Below, in pieces: positions 45,836-58,039 of a DNA stretch of 64,000 nt. Origin of the DNA: Protostelium mycophagum (taxonomy: Eukaryota; Evosea; Variosea; Protosteliida; Protosteliaceae). A model generated the notes under the pieces. That model did no database searches and was not told the DNA's origin. It saw nothing but the letters and a program-made list of their open reading frames with translations. Position numbers and translations under genes: made by a program. The stretch spans positions 1 to 64,000 of the forward strand of contig MZNV01002580.1 of the NCBI GenBank assembly GCA_002081555.1, read 5' to 3'. How positions within the stretch are numbered: position 1 is the stretch's first letter; each line of letters starts with the position of its first letter.

Positions 45836-48800
45836 TCAGACGTTGTTGTCCTTTTGGCCTTCTGCAACAAAAGAGAAATAGTTTGTCTTCAGCCCATCTC
45901 CACTTAGAGATGGTTCAGAGTACTCCGATAATGTCATCGCGTTAGCGTAGTGCCCAGTGCCAGGGTTGGTGTCCACGGGAGGATCCGTGGGGATCTTGGC
46001 ATCATCCTCCGAGATCTTCTTTGCTTCTCCTTGGATGTTGGAAATGTACTCCACGATCTCCGTGAAGTTGGGCCTGTCTTGTGGAAGATGCTGCCAGCAC
46101 ACTGTTACCGTCAGTACCATAAATAGATGGAGAACGAATACTCACTCCTCAGCAATTCCGCCCAGATAGAATCCAGATCTGACGGTATTGGCAATCTCTT
46201 CTTCTCTTGGATGACTTGGAAGGCCACCTCTATGGGAGAATAGATCTCCCACGGCTCCTCCACCCTAAAGATCTCCCACATGACCACACCGAACGAAAAT
46301 ACATCCGACTTGGCCGAGTATTCGCGGTCACGGATGGCTGCGAAATATGAGTACGAATCACTCTTGTTGTAAATCACCTTCTGGTGACATCCACTTGATG
46401 GGTCCAAGTGTGGTGTTGGTCTGTTGAGCACTGTCTTTGTCCTCCGTCTGTCTCGACAGCCCAAAGTCCGACACTTTTGGTTCTATATGTTCGGAAAGGA
46501 GAATCTGTGGCTGTCAGAAAGATGTCAGATGTCAGGTACTGACATTTCTGACGGCGAGATCTCTGTGGATGATGTTCTCAGCGTGGAGGTGGACCATACC
46601 GAGAGCTGTCAAAAATGTCAAACAATCAATTCTGTTGTAAAAATTTTTTACCTATTTTCGAAATGAAATAAATCTTTTGGGACATGGAAACTGTCCGTCC
46701 AGCCCGCAGATATTCATATAGACTTCCTCCACCACAAAACTGTCAACGTTATAGATGGATCAATGAACAGATCCCACCTCTGTAATGAGACTGAGGGGTT
46801 GTGGCGGGAAAGTGAGACCCATGAAGAGTACGACGTTCTACAACGCGTCAGAATATTCCGTCTACAACGAGACTTACGGGGTGAGATCGGAGGTTCTGCA
46901 CGATATCCACCTCATGGAGAAACTCTTCCAGTTGGGTCTCGTTGACGTGTTCGGCACGGATCTGTTTTACGGCCACAGTCATAGATCTCCATTTGGCCTT
47001 GTATCTGTAGATCTTTCAGTGTCTGTCGAAAAGTATACAAATACCGGTACTCACACTATGCCGAAAGCGCCCGAACCAATCAGCTGCATGTCAGATAATT
47101 CCTGTGAAAATCAGAAAACAGAATCACTCGTGACTTACCGTGTATTCTACGAGGCTCTTCTTCACCATGGACGTGTTGATCTTCTCTAAATCTATCATAG
47201 ACAACTGATTGTGTTGCACCACCACCTGCCTCTTCTTTCTCGCGAGGATGATGACCGCCACGATGAGCGATCCCACTACCACCACTCCCGCGATCACAAT
47301 ACCGGCGATGGCGCCGGATGACAGGTTGTTTCCTGGGGTCGGTAGTAGGATATTACCCGAGCCTCCACTGGCAGGTGGAGCAGATGTCGTAGGGGGTACA
47401 TAAACGCTCGGGGGACTAAGCGGGGTAATATTGAACGCCGCAAAGGCTGATGGTGGTAGGTACTGAAGTGTCTCAAAACATTGTGCCGCCGTGGCTTCGT
47501 TTGGAGCTGTGATGAGTGGTGGAGAAATGATGAAATTAACGATGACACTTCCGGCGGTCGTTCCGATGATGGAGACACGTCTTGGTGTGATGTTCAATAC
47601 CGTCGAGATCGCCGTGATAAAACGGGACCTGTCAAAAGTAGCAGGTGTCCCCGCAATGCGCCATACGATCTGTGTGCCGGCGATCTCTGTGATCTGACAA
47701 GAAGAGTCGCACAACGCATAGGACCAAGTGGGTATGGGGCACATCAAACTAAACTATCTGTCAATCACATGTCACATGTCACATGATGTTATTTCACCTA
47801 TTGTTACCGAGGTTACACAGGATGCCGCTCCACCTTGTGATGTTCTGGATGCTCACTCCGGTCAATTGGTTGTTCTCCAGGTTGATGTACTTTAAGTTGT
47901 AGATGTTGTACAACCCGTCCGGTAGCATCCCGGTGATCTCGTTGAAGGATAAATCGAGCACAGCCAGTGCAATCAAATTTCCAAATGCGCCTGTCATATT
48001 TCCTCCGAGACGATTGCGTGACGCGTTGAGGTATATCAGGTTGTACATTATAGCAAAGGACGAGATGTTCTCCGAGATCAAGTTCTTTGACACGTCCAGA
48101 GTAGCAAGCGAGCGGAATCCCGCAACATGAAAAGACGTCAGGCGGTTGCCTGACACGTTGAGATACGACAGATCCATCAGATTCCCGAGGGTATTCGGAA
48201 CACCTGACGGTTGTTAACGAGCATAAATCGGAGATCTGTACCTCCAGTAAATCGATTCATGGCCGCAGAGAAATATGTAAGTTGGGAATCCCCGGCCCAT
48301 ATATCGGGGATGTCACCGGACAGCGCGTTTACACTCACGTCAAAGGTCAGCAGGGACGGCATGTTCTGGGCCAAAAGAGGCAGGCTTCCACTCAGTGCGT
48401 TATTCGAGAAATTCAAGTGCTGCATCTGGTCAGATCTTCAAGATCTAAAGATCTTCAGGATCTAAAGATCTCACCTCCATCACGCTGGAGAGGAGGGTGG
48501 TCGGAACGTTTCCGGTCAATTGGTTCGAGGACACGTCAAATACCACCAAGGACGAAGCGTTTTCCCAAGTGTCAGGGATGGTGCCGGTGAGCCGGTTGCA
48601 GCTGAGTAAAATCAACGGATAGACATAGTCCAAAGAGATTGCCAAATTGATTGGCTCTGCCAACGGGGTGAAAGGATTTCTTTTGCTATAGAGTTTTGTG
48701 GGATATTCACCTGGTGTTAAAGACTGTGAGTTGATTGAGGTTGGTGATCATCGCTGGAATGTTTCCGGAGATGCTGTTGTTTGAAACGTCCAAATATGTC

Positions 48801-51800
48801 AAAGATGTCAGTTGGGTCAGCCCACTCCTGAACGGCTCCGTGATGAGGTTATTTGACAGGTCGAGATACGTCAATTGTGTCATCTTGGCGAGTGAATCAC
48901 TGGAGACCAACAGCAGATTCCACGACAAGTCAAGCTTCGTGATCTGGGTCAGGTACTGCAAGGAGTCCAAGCCGTTTTTGCTTCCCATGAGGTTGTGGTG
49001 TAGTGCAATATATTTAAACTGGACCGTCGGGGAGAAGACAGGTACATCTCCAGTGATCTGGTTCCAAGACAGATCTGACAGATCTCAGAACAGATTCGTC
49101 ATGACATGCCCACCTAGATATTGCAGATTGTTCTGCCCAAACGAGAGGAGCATGACGTCCGTGATTCCATTGTGGCTGTGTGCGATTAACCTTGATCAGG
49201 TATTGAATTTACCTCATATCCAGATAAACTAGTGAAGTAGATGTTCCCAGAGATTTCAACAATGGTAGTTTGAAGGCGTTGTAGGAGATGTCGAGATGTC
49301 TGAGTTCCTGCAGTAATATGGGGTCCACTAGGGTGTCGGAGAGTTGATTGTGGGAGATGTCTATGTATTGTAGATTTGACATCAAGTTTAGATGAGATTG
49401 TAGAGGTTGTTGGATGGCATTGTACGAGATGTCATACCAAATCAGATTTGACAGCGGGGACGGATCTGGCATCGCTATGGAGATGAGACGTCAGATCTCA
49501 TGTTCCTGTCACTCACTTGTAAACTGGTTATGCGACAGATCCAGATAGATGATGGTTGGTGCTGAAAAGGATATTATGGGACTGGCAATGTAGTTGTAGG
49601 AGCAATTGAAATAGATGAGGCTGGCACAAATCCGAAACTCGTCCGGAATATACCCTGACAGTTGATTGTTGCTGACGTCATAGTATTTCAGAACGGACAA
49701 GGCTATATTCTGTTGGTCGACGACAGGGGGTGAGGACATGGTCAAGTTGAAGTAATTATTCGATATGTCCAAATGCTGCAAAGAAGATGCATAATTTAGG
49801 TTAGGTACGCGGCCAGTCATTTGGTTGTGAGAGATGTCAAAAAACTCCACGTAAGGTCCCACGATGACAGACGACATCTGGGCGATCAGATTATCGCTCA
49901 GATCTAGGTAGATCAGATTCTGGAGCTGCATCGTTGCCACCGGGAACGAAGGGAGCGAGTTGTGGGAGCAATCCACATGGTACAGAGTCGTCTGTGACAG
50001 CGGCGGCATCATGTTGATCTGGTTGTAGGACACATCAAAGTATCCGAGCTGCGGGAGGTATGACACCGAGTATTTGAAGTTGCCTCCGATGTTGTTGTGG
50101 TTAAGGTCGAGATATGACAGCGTCATCTGACTGGTGAACTCTGGGGTCCAGTAGAGCTGGTTGTTGTGGCCATCAAGATAGGTCATGTTGGTTGCCGAGA
50201 TAAAGTCCTGAGGGTCTCTCCAGCCCACCATCTGGTTGCCGTAGAAAATGAATTTCTGCAGGTTGACCAGCTTTCCCAAAGAGGGTACCAAGCCATTAAA
50301 CTTATTCATGCTAATATCCAACAACTTACAAGTCAGTACGTATATACAAAAAATATTTGTGTATTATGTGACTCACCCTCAATTGGTAGAGGTCTTCCAC
50401 GTCATCTGGGACCTCCCCCAGCGGAAAGTTATTGGACCCGATGTTGATGGACGTCAACCCAACGTGTGAAAAGATCCCGTCGGGTAGAAATGGCAGGTGA
50501 TTATTGCTCAAGTCGATGTCAGTCAGATTCGTGAGCGCCGAGATGCTGGAGAAGCTGACCAGCGAATTTCCGCTGAAATTCAGTACACCCAGGCCGGAAA
50601 GACCGCTGATGTCGGGTGTGTCTGTCAGACTATTCTTGGAAGCGTCCAAGACCCTGAGACTTGGCAGTTGTAGAGGGGCGGGGATATTCCATTTAGTGAG
50701 GTTGTTGCTGCCGATGAAAAGAGTTGACAGTCGAGTGAGCGAGCCAAAGTCTGGCATATTCCCAGAGAGGTAATTGTACGAGATGTCAAGATCTGTCAAA
50801 TTGGCGGGAAGTAGGTGGAAATCGGCGGAAGTCAACTGACAGCCTCTCAGATTGATCTGCTGCAGCCGGGAAGTACTAATGTTCTGCATCTTCGAGATCG
50901 GGTTGTATTGCAAAGACAGAGAAGAGACCTGTAGAGATTCAGACCGAAAGTTTGACACTGACAGCATGTCACACGTCACACCTGCCAAGATGAGGGGAGG
51001 GTCGGGATGGTAGTGAGCAAGTTGTGGTCCAAGATGACATTCTTCACGTTTCGGAGATAATTAAGATCGGACCATCTGTCAATAAAATTGTCGGAGAAGT
51101 CCAACAGCTCCAAGTTGACAGCGGGTGCGTAATTCGGTATCAAACTGAGCAAGTTGTCACTCGCGATGATCGTTTTGAGGCTGGGAATAGGCAGGCCGAA
51201 ATCGATCACGTGACCGATCTTATTGTAGCTGTAGTCGATGTAGACGAGGGATGTCATATTTGACAATGACAGGATGTCACTCGTGATGGAGTTGTGGGAC
51301 ACGTCCAGGTATACCAATTTGGTGAGGTAATAGACTGAAATGTCAAGCATCGGGCCGATCTGGTTGTTGCTAATGTCAATATACGCCACGTTGGGAGACC
51401 GACTAAAATCCGGTAATTTTTTGAATTTCCCGCCAAAAGCCACCAGCTTGGTGAGGGCGGGGGGCGGGATGATGCGCGGGACCTGGGTGTTGTAGATGTG
51501 TAAAGTCGTCAGCGCCACTGCCCGTGAGAAGTCCAACTGACTGGTGGGATCCGTGATGGGATTATTTGACAGATCCACATAATGCAGATATAAATTGTTC
51601 CATGCGGGGCTGATGTATGTCATGCTGCAGTTCTGAGCTTCAATGGACTCTAATCGAGGATTAGTTCGATCTGAGAAATATCCGAGGTATTGCATGTTAA
51701 GGTTGTCGTTGACACGGATCCGTTTCAGATTGATTAAATGTGTGGAATCGGGCATCCAAAACAATTGATTATGATCCACAAAGACATTCTGAACTGATGG

Positions 51801-52354
51801 TGCATAGAATGGGTCTGCAGAATTTATCTCATTGGGTGTCTGTTTGCCTATGGAAAGCCAGCTGACGAATTGATTGTAGCTGATGTCGTAATCTACGAGG
51901 TCTGGTAAACCCTTAGGCCCCGGACCTGGCGCGACTCCAGAAAATGTGTTTTGAGAGATGTTGAAAGATACTAATGATGTGAGCACTGATATGGAATCTG
52001 AAGGCCAAGATCCATTCAGCATATTACGACTGAAATCGAGTTTTTGTAATGATGTCAGCTGGAGAATGGAATATGGAACGAGTCCTTTCATCATATTGTT
52101 AGACAGATCGAGGCCGGTGATGTTGGTGTTTGAAGCATCACAGCTAACCCCATGCCAGGTGCAATATGAAGTGTCTGTGTTCCATCCTGTGAGATTCTTC
52201 CAACTACCCCCTGAATCACATTCAATCAACAAAATTCAGAAGGAAAATGACACTGACCCCCGAAAAAGTTAAAGACATCTGCTAAAATCTCTCTGGCATT
52301 TGTTTGTGCGGTTACGACCAATAAGAAGAGAGATAAGATGAAGAACCGCTTCAT
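45836..52354 (-). CDS. LRR receptor tyrosine-kinase-like protein, copy B
   Basis: Same architecture as copy A. A signal peptide (MKRFFILSLFLLVVTAQTNA) starts at 52354. The cap reads GWNTDTSYCTWHGVSCDASN. A long plant-type LRR array follows (LVYLDVSHNSITSDILSL, LSYLDLNHNNIGGNF). The membrane-proximal segment has CPIPTWSYALCDSSC and ITPRRVSIIGTTAGSVIVNF. The TM is GAIAGIVIAGVVVVGSLIVA. The kinase reads MTVAVKQIRAEHV, GMVHLHAENIIHRDLAVRN, KSDVFSFGVVMWEIFRVEEP and CWQHLPQDRPNFTEIVEYI. Catalytic residues are present. Many LRR blocks and introns correspond one to one with copy A (for example introns around 46835 and 31230), so the pair arose by segmental duplication. The short tail differs from copy A. 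The stop at 45836 is 36 bp from the RasGAP stop. Confidence 0.93.
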
Positions 52355-52497
52355 CTTGCCCACATGGATCTCTCAATCGGCTCGGAATGGTCAGCCTCAG
52401 GGTCGCTTCCCACCACCTTTTCACGCAAAAAATTGATGGGGATGCAATGACAGAAACAACTTTTCGTGTGGTATCTTTTATTCGTCATCAGCATGTT

Positions 52498-55400
52498 GCG
52501 CCTCCTGAGAGGACCAGGTTCTTAATGGCTGGAAGATCTTGCTCTAGCCTTTGTGTGGTGGCCTCATCCAGACCCTGTTTGGGTTCAGTGTTGATGAATC
52601 GTGACATTTCGGAAGGTTGCTTCACTTTGAAGTGTGCTTAACGTGAAAACTACGGTAAGCTAACCGCGTATCCATGACGATTGAAAAAGATATACTGCGG
52701 TTAAGTGACGTGCGGTTGAAAGTGTGAGATTTTGGACAGCAGTGTCTTAATACTAACCTGCTTCTCTGAGTTCAAGAACTTCACCACATCAGATTGGAAT
52801 GAGTTGAGCTGGTTGTAGACGGGGGCGGGGAGGTCTCCCTACCGATATCATTTTCCCGCCAAAAACATCGTTGTAGACGTACCTTGATCTGTTGTAGAAC
52901 GACGGAGACGGACCTTCCGGGGATGTGAACCATCGAATTCTTTTTCTTCAAAAACAGCAGCACCACAACCAAGTGTAAGCATGTGGCAGGGTTAGTCTCC
53001 GAGTCAAGCTGTTCCATCAATGTCGCTCTGTGCGTCGACAATAGGGTCTGTACATATGAGTCGTGATGACGTCATCAAACCCACCTTCTCTTGCTTCTTG
53101 TCAAGTGGTCTGAGTTGTAATTCAAATTTATCCGCACAGGCCTCCAATGTCTCCAAGAATTTATCCGATGTCTGCAGGACCCATTAATTGAGCCGTTCTA
53201 CATCATTGTAGATGCACAATCATATATCCAACCAAAGGATGGACTCACTTTGTCATTGAGGGAAGTCATGAGCTTCTGTAGATGTGTTGACGTCGAGCTT
53301 GGCAGCTGCTGAATCGCTTTTGCCTGTTCTTGGACTGTCTTAACCTCGCTGTTGAGCTGCACGAAATTTTGTGCCGCCTCGGTCAAGATCAGCAGCCTGA
53401 CATATTCTGAGCACAAAGTTTTGAGCAGGTATTTCTCCAAGATGCTGCTGTCCTCTACAACGAGTCAGTACCAAAAATAGATCGGGTCAGTGAAATATCG
53501 AGGAAATTTCAAAACATACCGAGTGCTAAAGTCTCGATTCCCTTCTTAAACAACTGTACATTGGCGTACAACGTCGACATGTCTGATTGTAGATTGTTCT
53601 TTTTCATTTTCCCGCCTTTTTCTTCCGTCTCTGAAGACTTTAAGAACAACGCCTTGGCCTGTGCGTCACGTGACTTGATTATTTGAGGTCTCAAAATCTC
53701 CATGATGCCCTCCAATAATTCTTCCGGTATGTCCTCATACTCCTTGGTGATACTGTCCCTCACCTGGAGATTTCAGCGAAATTCCACGGGAATTTCGAGT
53801 TACGTCTGTCTCCTCCGGAGATGTCTCTGGCTTGTTACTGGTTGGCTTTCCTTTCTTCTGTGGTTCGGGCTTTTTAGTAGGTGCGCTCTTCTTTCCTGTG
53901 ATATTCAATCTCCATCTACAACTCGCCAAACTACAGTCGGGATACGGGAGAAGCTAAAAATAGAATTGATATCTCACCTTTGGCGCCTTTTCTGCCTCTT
54001 GTGGGCTCGTCCTCTTCCTTCGTAATTGAATATTTGAATATTAAAATGGTGATTATTTTTGTTTCTTTTCGGAAATTTCATTGAAATTTCACTCACGTCT
54101 TTCACGGAAGCGGGCTCCTCTGTTGCCGTTTTGGTGATTAATCCTTTATCTGCTCGTTCCTATGGCAATAAATATATTTATGTACATATATTTATGCACA
54201 CGTCATCATAAGTAAGTCGTAGTGTTGTAAATTGTAACAGAGAATTATCTTTGAATTGCGGCTCTGCCGCAGTGTAGATCTGTACAACCCTGCTGTACAC
54301 GTCATCAACACCTTTCAGCAGAATTTTCTCGGAAACTGTAGCAAATAATCTTCATACTGTGGCTCTGCCGCGTTGTAGATCGAGTGTGAAACAAAAGGGT
54401 CGACACCATTTTTCCAAAGCAATAAAACAGACAGTCGGCGAATGTACACGTCATCACCCACCTTCATCCTGGTCTCAATTAATTGGGACAGCTTCTGCAT
54501 AAACCCGGTAGAGATCACAAAGTAATCCTTCACTACAACTGCATTCGTGTTCTTTCCGTGCAGAACGATAGATTTAGACATTTCCAACAGCTGCATCACT
54601 TCCACTTCTGAGAGGACCATAGGGAGCACCGGCTGCCACGTGTCAGTTCTAAAAATAGATCATATTACATGTTTCATCACTCTCAATGTCCATCATTTGC
54701 AATGTTGATTATTTTCAATGTACATCACATTACGACATCAACCATCATGACACACCTGCACATCTACCCATGATCCGTCCTTGATGGCCTCCTCGCAGAC
54801 AGAATCAACTTGGCTTAATACGCTCTTGTCCACGTAATGATTACGTAATGCCACGCCCCCCGCGAAACGTCCTTCCAAGAATATTTTTGGCTGGTTGTAG
54901 TCGTACTTTTCCATCATCGCGTATGACATGTAAGAGTTTTGTTTAAAGAATGAGTCGATCTGTGCGAGTCTCGCATTAGCGTAGGCATAAGGAGTATATG
55001 TGCCGCCGCTGTGAGAACCTTGGAGTCTGCCGCTGGATATCAACTTGTCCAACATGGCTGCAGAAATTAGGATCTGTATGATTTTTGAATGGTGAAGACG
55101 ATGATCATAAGATCAATTTTTTGAAGAGGACAATCTCACATGTGAAGAGTCTTGGTTGAAATGAATATTTGTTTATGATCGTTGCCAGTGATGTCGGTCT
55201 GCTCATTGTGAGGATTAATCATCACAACCTAGATGATTCCTACCTCGTAATAGCGGTAAATATTCCACGTATTTGGGATAAATATCGATCAGTGAAAGCT
55301 TCTGTATAAATGGAGTCATCCTCTATACGTCCATGAAGAAGACGTCCAAGTCTCTTTGTGAGTTGTGGTTCGGTGGTCTGAACAATTTTCAAAATATGAA

Positions 55401-56000
55401 TATTTTGTGAATATAAACCTCGATAGTGAGAGAAAATCGACTCGCGGCTTCCTGTAAAGACATGGAACCTCTCTCTTGCAACATTTCGTTTAGTTCCAAA
55501 GCCATTGAATCGAACCATTCCACTGTGATGATTTCTCCATTCAAAATCAATAATGATGGATCTCTACCAACGATTTGATTAACCTGATTAGAATTTTTAA
55601 ATTTTCATTCAATCAAATATGTGATGAACCTTTGCTTCTATGGGTGTCAGATCGATGTTGAGAAGAGGCACCAATTCGACAACATTGAGTCTTCCTTTGG
55701 CCGCCTCAATCTCTCTCAATATTTCTTTTTCTAATTGCTGTGGTGTGACGTATTCTCTTCCATTTAATGTGTATTGAACCTGAAATGAAACTCAAAATCT
55801 GTTGATAGAGAGGAGTCCAAGCACCTGTAGTTTCCCATTATTGATCAATTTCATCAACAATTCAACACAATTCCTCTCAGAGAGGCGATGTGCTGACTGC
55901 ACCAGTTGTGCGGCCTTGAATTGTGCTTGAAGTTGCTCCTAAATATCGGTGAACTCATGTTATTTCGGAAATGTCTTTCGCTTACGAGCGTGACGTCCAT
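52498..56000 (-). CDS. UFL1: E3 UFM1-protein ligase 1
   Basis: Exon 1 (MDVTL, start 56000) joins EQLQAQFKAAQLVQSAHRLS, then ERNCVELLMKLINNG. The winged-helix region follows: ALELNEMLQERGSMSLQEAA and IYTEAFTDRYLSQIRGIFTA, matching UFL1 [20 protein letters not shown]. Then come KLISSGRLQGSHSGG, QVDSVCEEAIKDGSWVDVQ and SKSIVLHGKNTNAVVVKDYF. A Lys-rich linker precedes MSTLYANVQLFKKGIETLAL. The C-terminal domain has VHIPGRSVSVVLQQIK and ATTQRLEQDLPAIKNLVLSG before the stop at 52498. An AATAAA lies just after the stop (52485-52490). UFL1 attaches UFM1 to targets, notably the ribosome at the ER, with DDRGK1 and CDK5RAP3. Two introns (near 54258 and 54360) carry GCGGCTCTGCCGC-type hairpins. Length (about 790) is near the family norm. 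Confidence 0.95.
54258..54270. repeat. GCGGC-TCT-GCCGC mini-hairpin in UFL1 intron
   Basis: A 5-bp GC stem with a TCT loop stands out in AT-rich intron sequence. A near copy lies at 54360-54372, and others at 13628, 19455 and 60856 (exact or near exact). Each is followed by, or close to, a GTGTAGAT/GTTGTAGAT word. Confidence 0.7.
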
Positions 56001-56069
56001 TGCTGGGAGATCTAAAAATGTTCTCCGGAAGATTGCAGTTTCGCAAAACAATCGCAACACAACACCAAC
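56001..56069. promoter_or_regulatory. 69-bp divergent promoter, UFL1 / monoacylglycerol lipase
   Basis: The ATGs of UFL1 (minus) and the hydrolase gene (plus) are only 69 bp apart, so both 5' UTRs and any core promoter share this interval. It contains AACAATCGCAACACAACACC on the plus side and no TATA box. Co-regulation is inference. Confidence 0.6.
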
Positions 56070-57797
56070 ATGGCCTCTGTCCTCTTTGCCGAGAGATATG
56101 AGGTTCTCAGAGGATATAGAGTATATTGTGCTTCTTGGACAGTGCGTATGAGATGAGACTTCTCAAATTGAGATATACAGCCGTCAACAGCACCTAAGGC
56201 CAGTGTGGCAATGATACATGGGCTAGGAGAACACTGTGGACGTTACGATGACTACTTTAGAAGGATTGTCAATGATTGTGGTGTAGCCATTCACGCTTTT
56301 GATCAAACGTGAGGCCTCTAACCGACGATTTCTGTCGACTGACACCTTTTAGGGGTGAGATTGGTTGAATCGTGTCAGCCTCATCATTCTGATATGATAT
56401 TACATCTCCAATTATATCAACTACACTGACAATCAGCAGGTCATGGAAAGACCGAGTAAGTAGATCATATATGTTCGATGCGCATCATTAAGCTTGGATA
56501 GAGGAAGCCGCGGCCACGTTGAAGCCGACGTGACATTTGAAGTGGTAGATAAACTCTTCTCTCAGGCGGGATCCTCTGTACCTAAATTTCTTTACGGACA
56601 CTCTATGGGAGGAGCATTGGCCCTCCAGTATGCCTCTAAGAGAGGGACAGCTGTGCCATTAGCTGGTGTGATCTCTTCAGGTAGATAGTACTGTTCAGTA
56701 TTCACAGAATGATGGTACTTATGGCGGAGCCGCAACAAAATGATGCTGTAATTACTCCGCGATCGTCGTACAGTTGCCGCAGTGAGATCAATCTGTGAAC
56801 ACCAAAGTCTTCATGAAACAATCATATGGAAAGATGATTGATCTCAATCAGCACCCGCTGTGGGTGTTCCGAACCCACCATCTAAGCTTCTGAGGGGGAT
56901 AGTAGGTCTCCTCTCTCGCATCGCGCCCAGATTTGCGATTCCCAACGGGTTAGGTATTCAAATTTCAAAATGAAGATTTGGCGGGAGACTGAAGCATGCA
57001 GAACTGGACAATATATCTCGTGACCCGGAGGAAATAAAGAAGTACCAAGATGACCCCTTAGTACACGATAAGATATCGTTGAAAGCTGCAGTCAACCTTT
57101 TCAACACGAGTGATTGGTGAGTATGACGATTAATGATTAATCATATCATTTGTGATTTCGGTGATTAATCTTACGTCAAGTTCATGAATACAGATGGTGC
57201 AGTGGACATTCAGATTTATGTAACGTGGCAAAGCCACAAGTGACCTCTAACAATGTGAAACAAGATGAAAGAACAAGTTCTGAATCCTTCAAAGGTTGGT
57301 CGCCAACGGTAAAGAACTCCACGTGCCGCTGTTACTGTTGCACGGAGATGCGGACAGGCTCACTTTCTCCAAAGCGTCAGAGACCTACTTCCCCACTGTG
57401 TCGTCTGAGGACAAGACATTGGAGGTGTCAATGTGTCAAATCTGACAGATGTGTCCTGACCCGTTGTAGATATTACCAGGATATTTCCATGAAATTCACA
57501 ACGAACCGACTGAATTCCGCGAAAACGTGAGAACCCATAAATTCAATTTTTTTCTGAAAAAATATAATAGATTCAATTTTTTTTCTGTAAAAAATAATAA
57601 ATTCAATTTTTTAAACTAAAATCATTGGTAAATGACAAGATATCAACAACTGACATGTGAAGGTGATATCCATTGTAGAAGCATGGATCAACAAGAGGAC
57701 GAGCTCACCAATGCAGAATCCTGGTGAAGTCGTGATTACGGTAGAGGAACTGGAAGAGGACGCCAAGCAAAGAAGGATGTCTCGCTCAAACTTATAA
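56070..57797 (+). CDS. Monoacylglycerol lipase-like alpha/beta hydrolase
   Basis: The ATG at 56070 gives MASVLFAERYEVLRGYRVYC and splices over an intron ending CAACAG to VAMIHGLGEHCGRYDDYF, the MGLL HG.GEHxGRY motif. AIHAFDQ|TGHGKT follows. FLYGHSMGGALALQYASKRG holds the nucleophile Ser in GHSMGG. Then come PLAGVISSG, NPPSKLLRGIVGLLSRI, NGKELHVPLLLLHGDADRLT with the catalytic Asp, and YYQDIFHEIHNEPTEFRENV, where a His completes the triad. The C-terminus is acidic then basic (VEELEEDAKQRRMSRSNL). Expected role: releasing fatty acid from monoacylglycerol. No signal peptide. Divergent from UFL1. Some internal exon joins are inferred from frame only. Confidence 0.88.
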
Positions 57798-58039
57798 CCT
57801 ATAAAAGATTTAAAACGTCCATTTTTATTTTCACAACTGAAATGCTATTCTCAACTTAAGATTTTCTCGGTGATGGACAGAGCAGACTTTAGACACCGAC
57901 GAGACAAGCGACCACCATCAATGTGGATAGGAGCGCCACCGTGACATTGTTGAAGAACAGCGAAATGAATAAAGGTGCAGCTGTAATTGTAGTTGAGGTT
58001 TGTAGTTTGTGATTTTCGAAAACGGATGCCAAAATCAAA

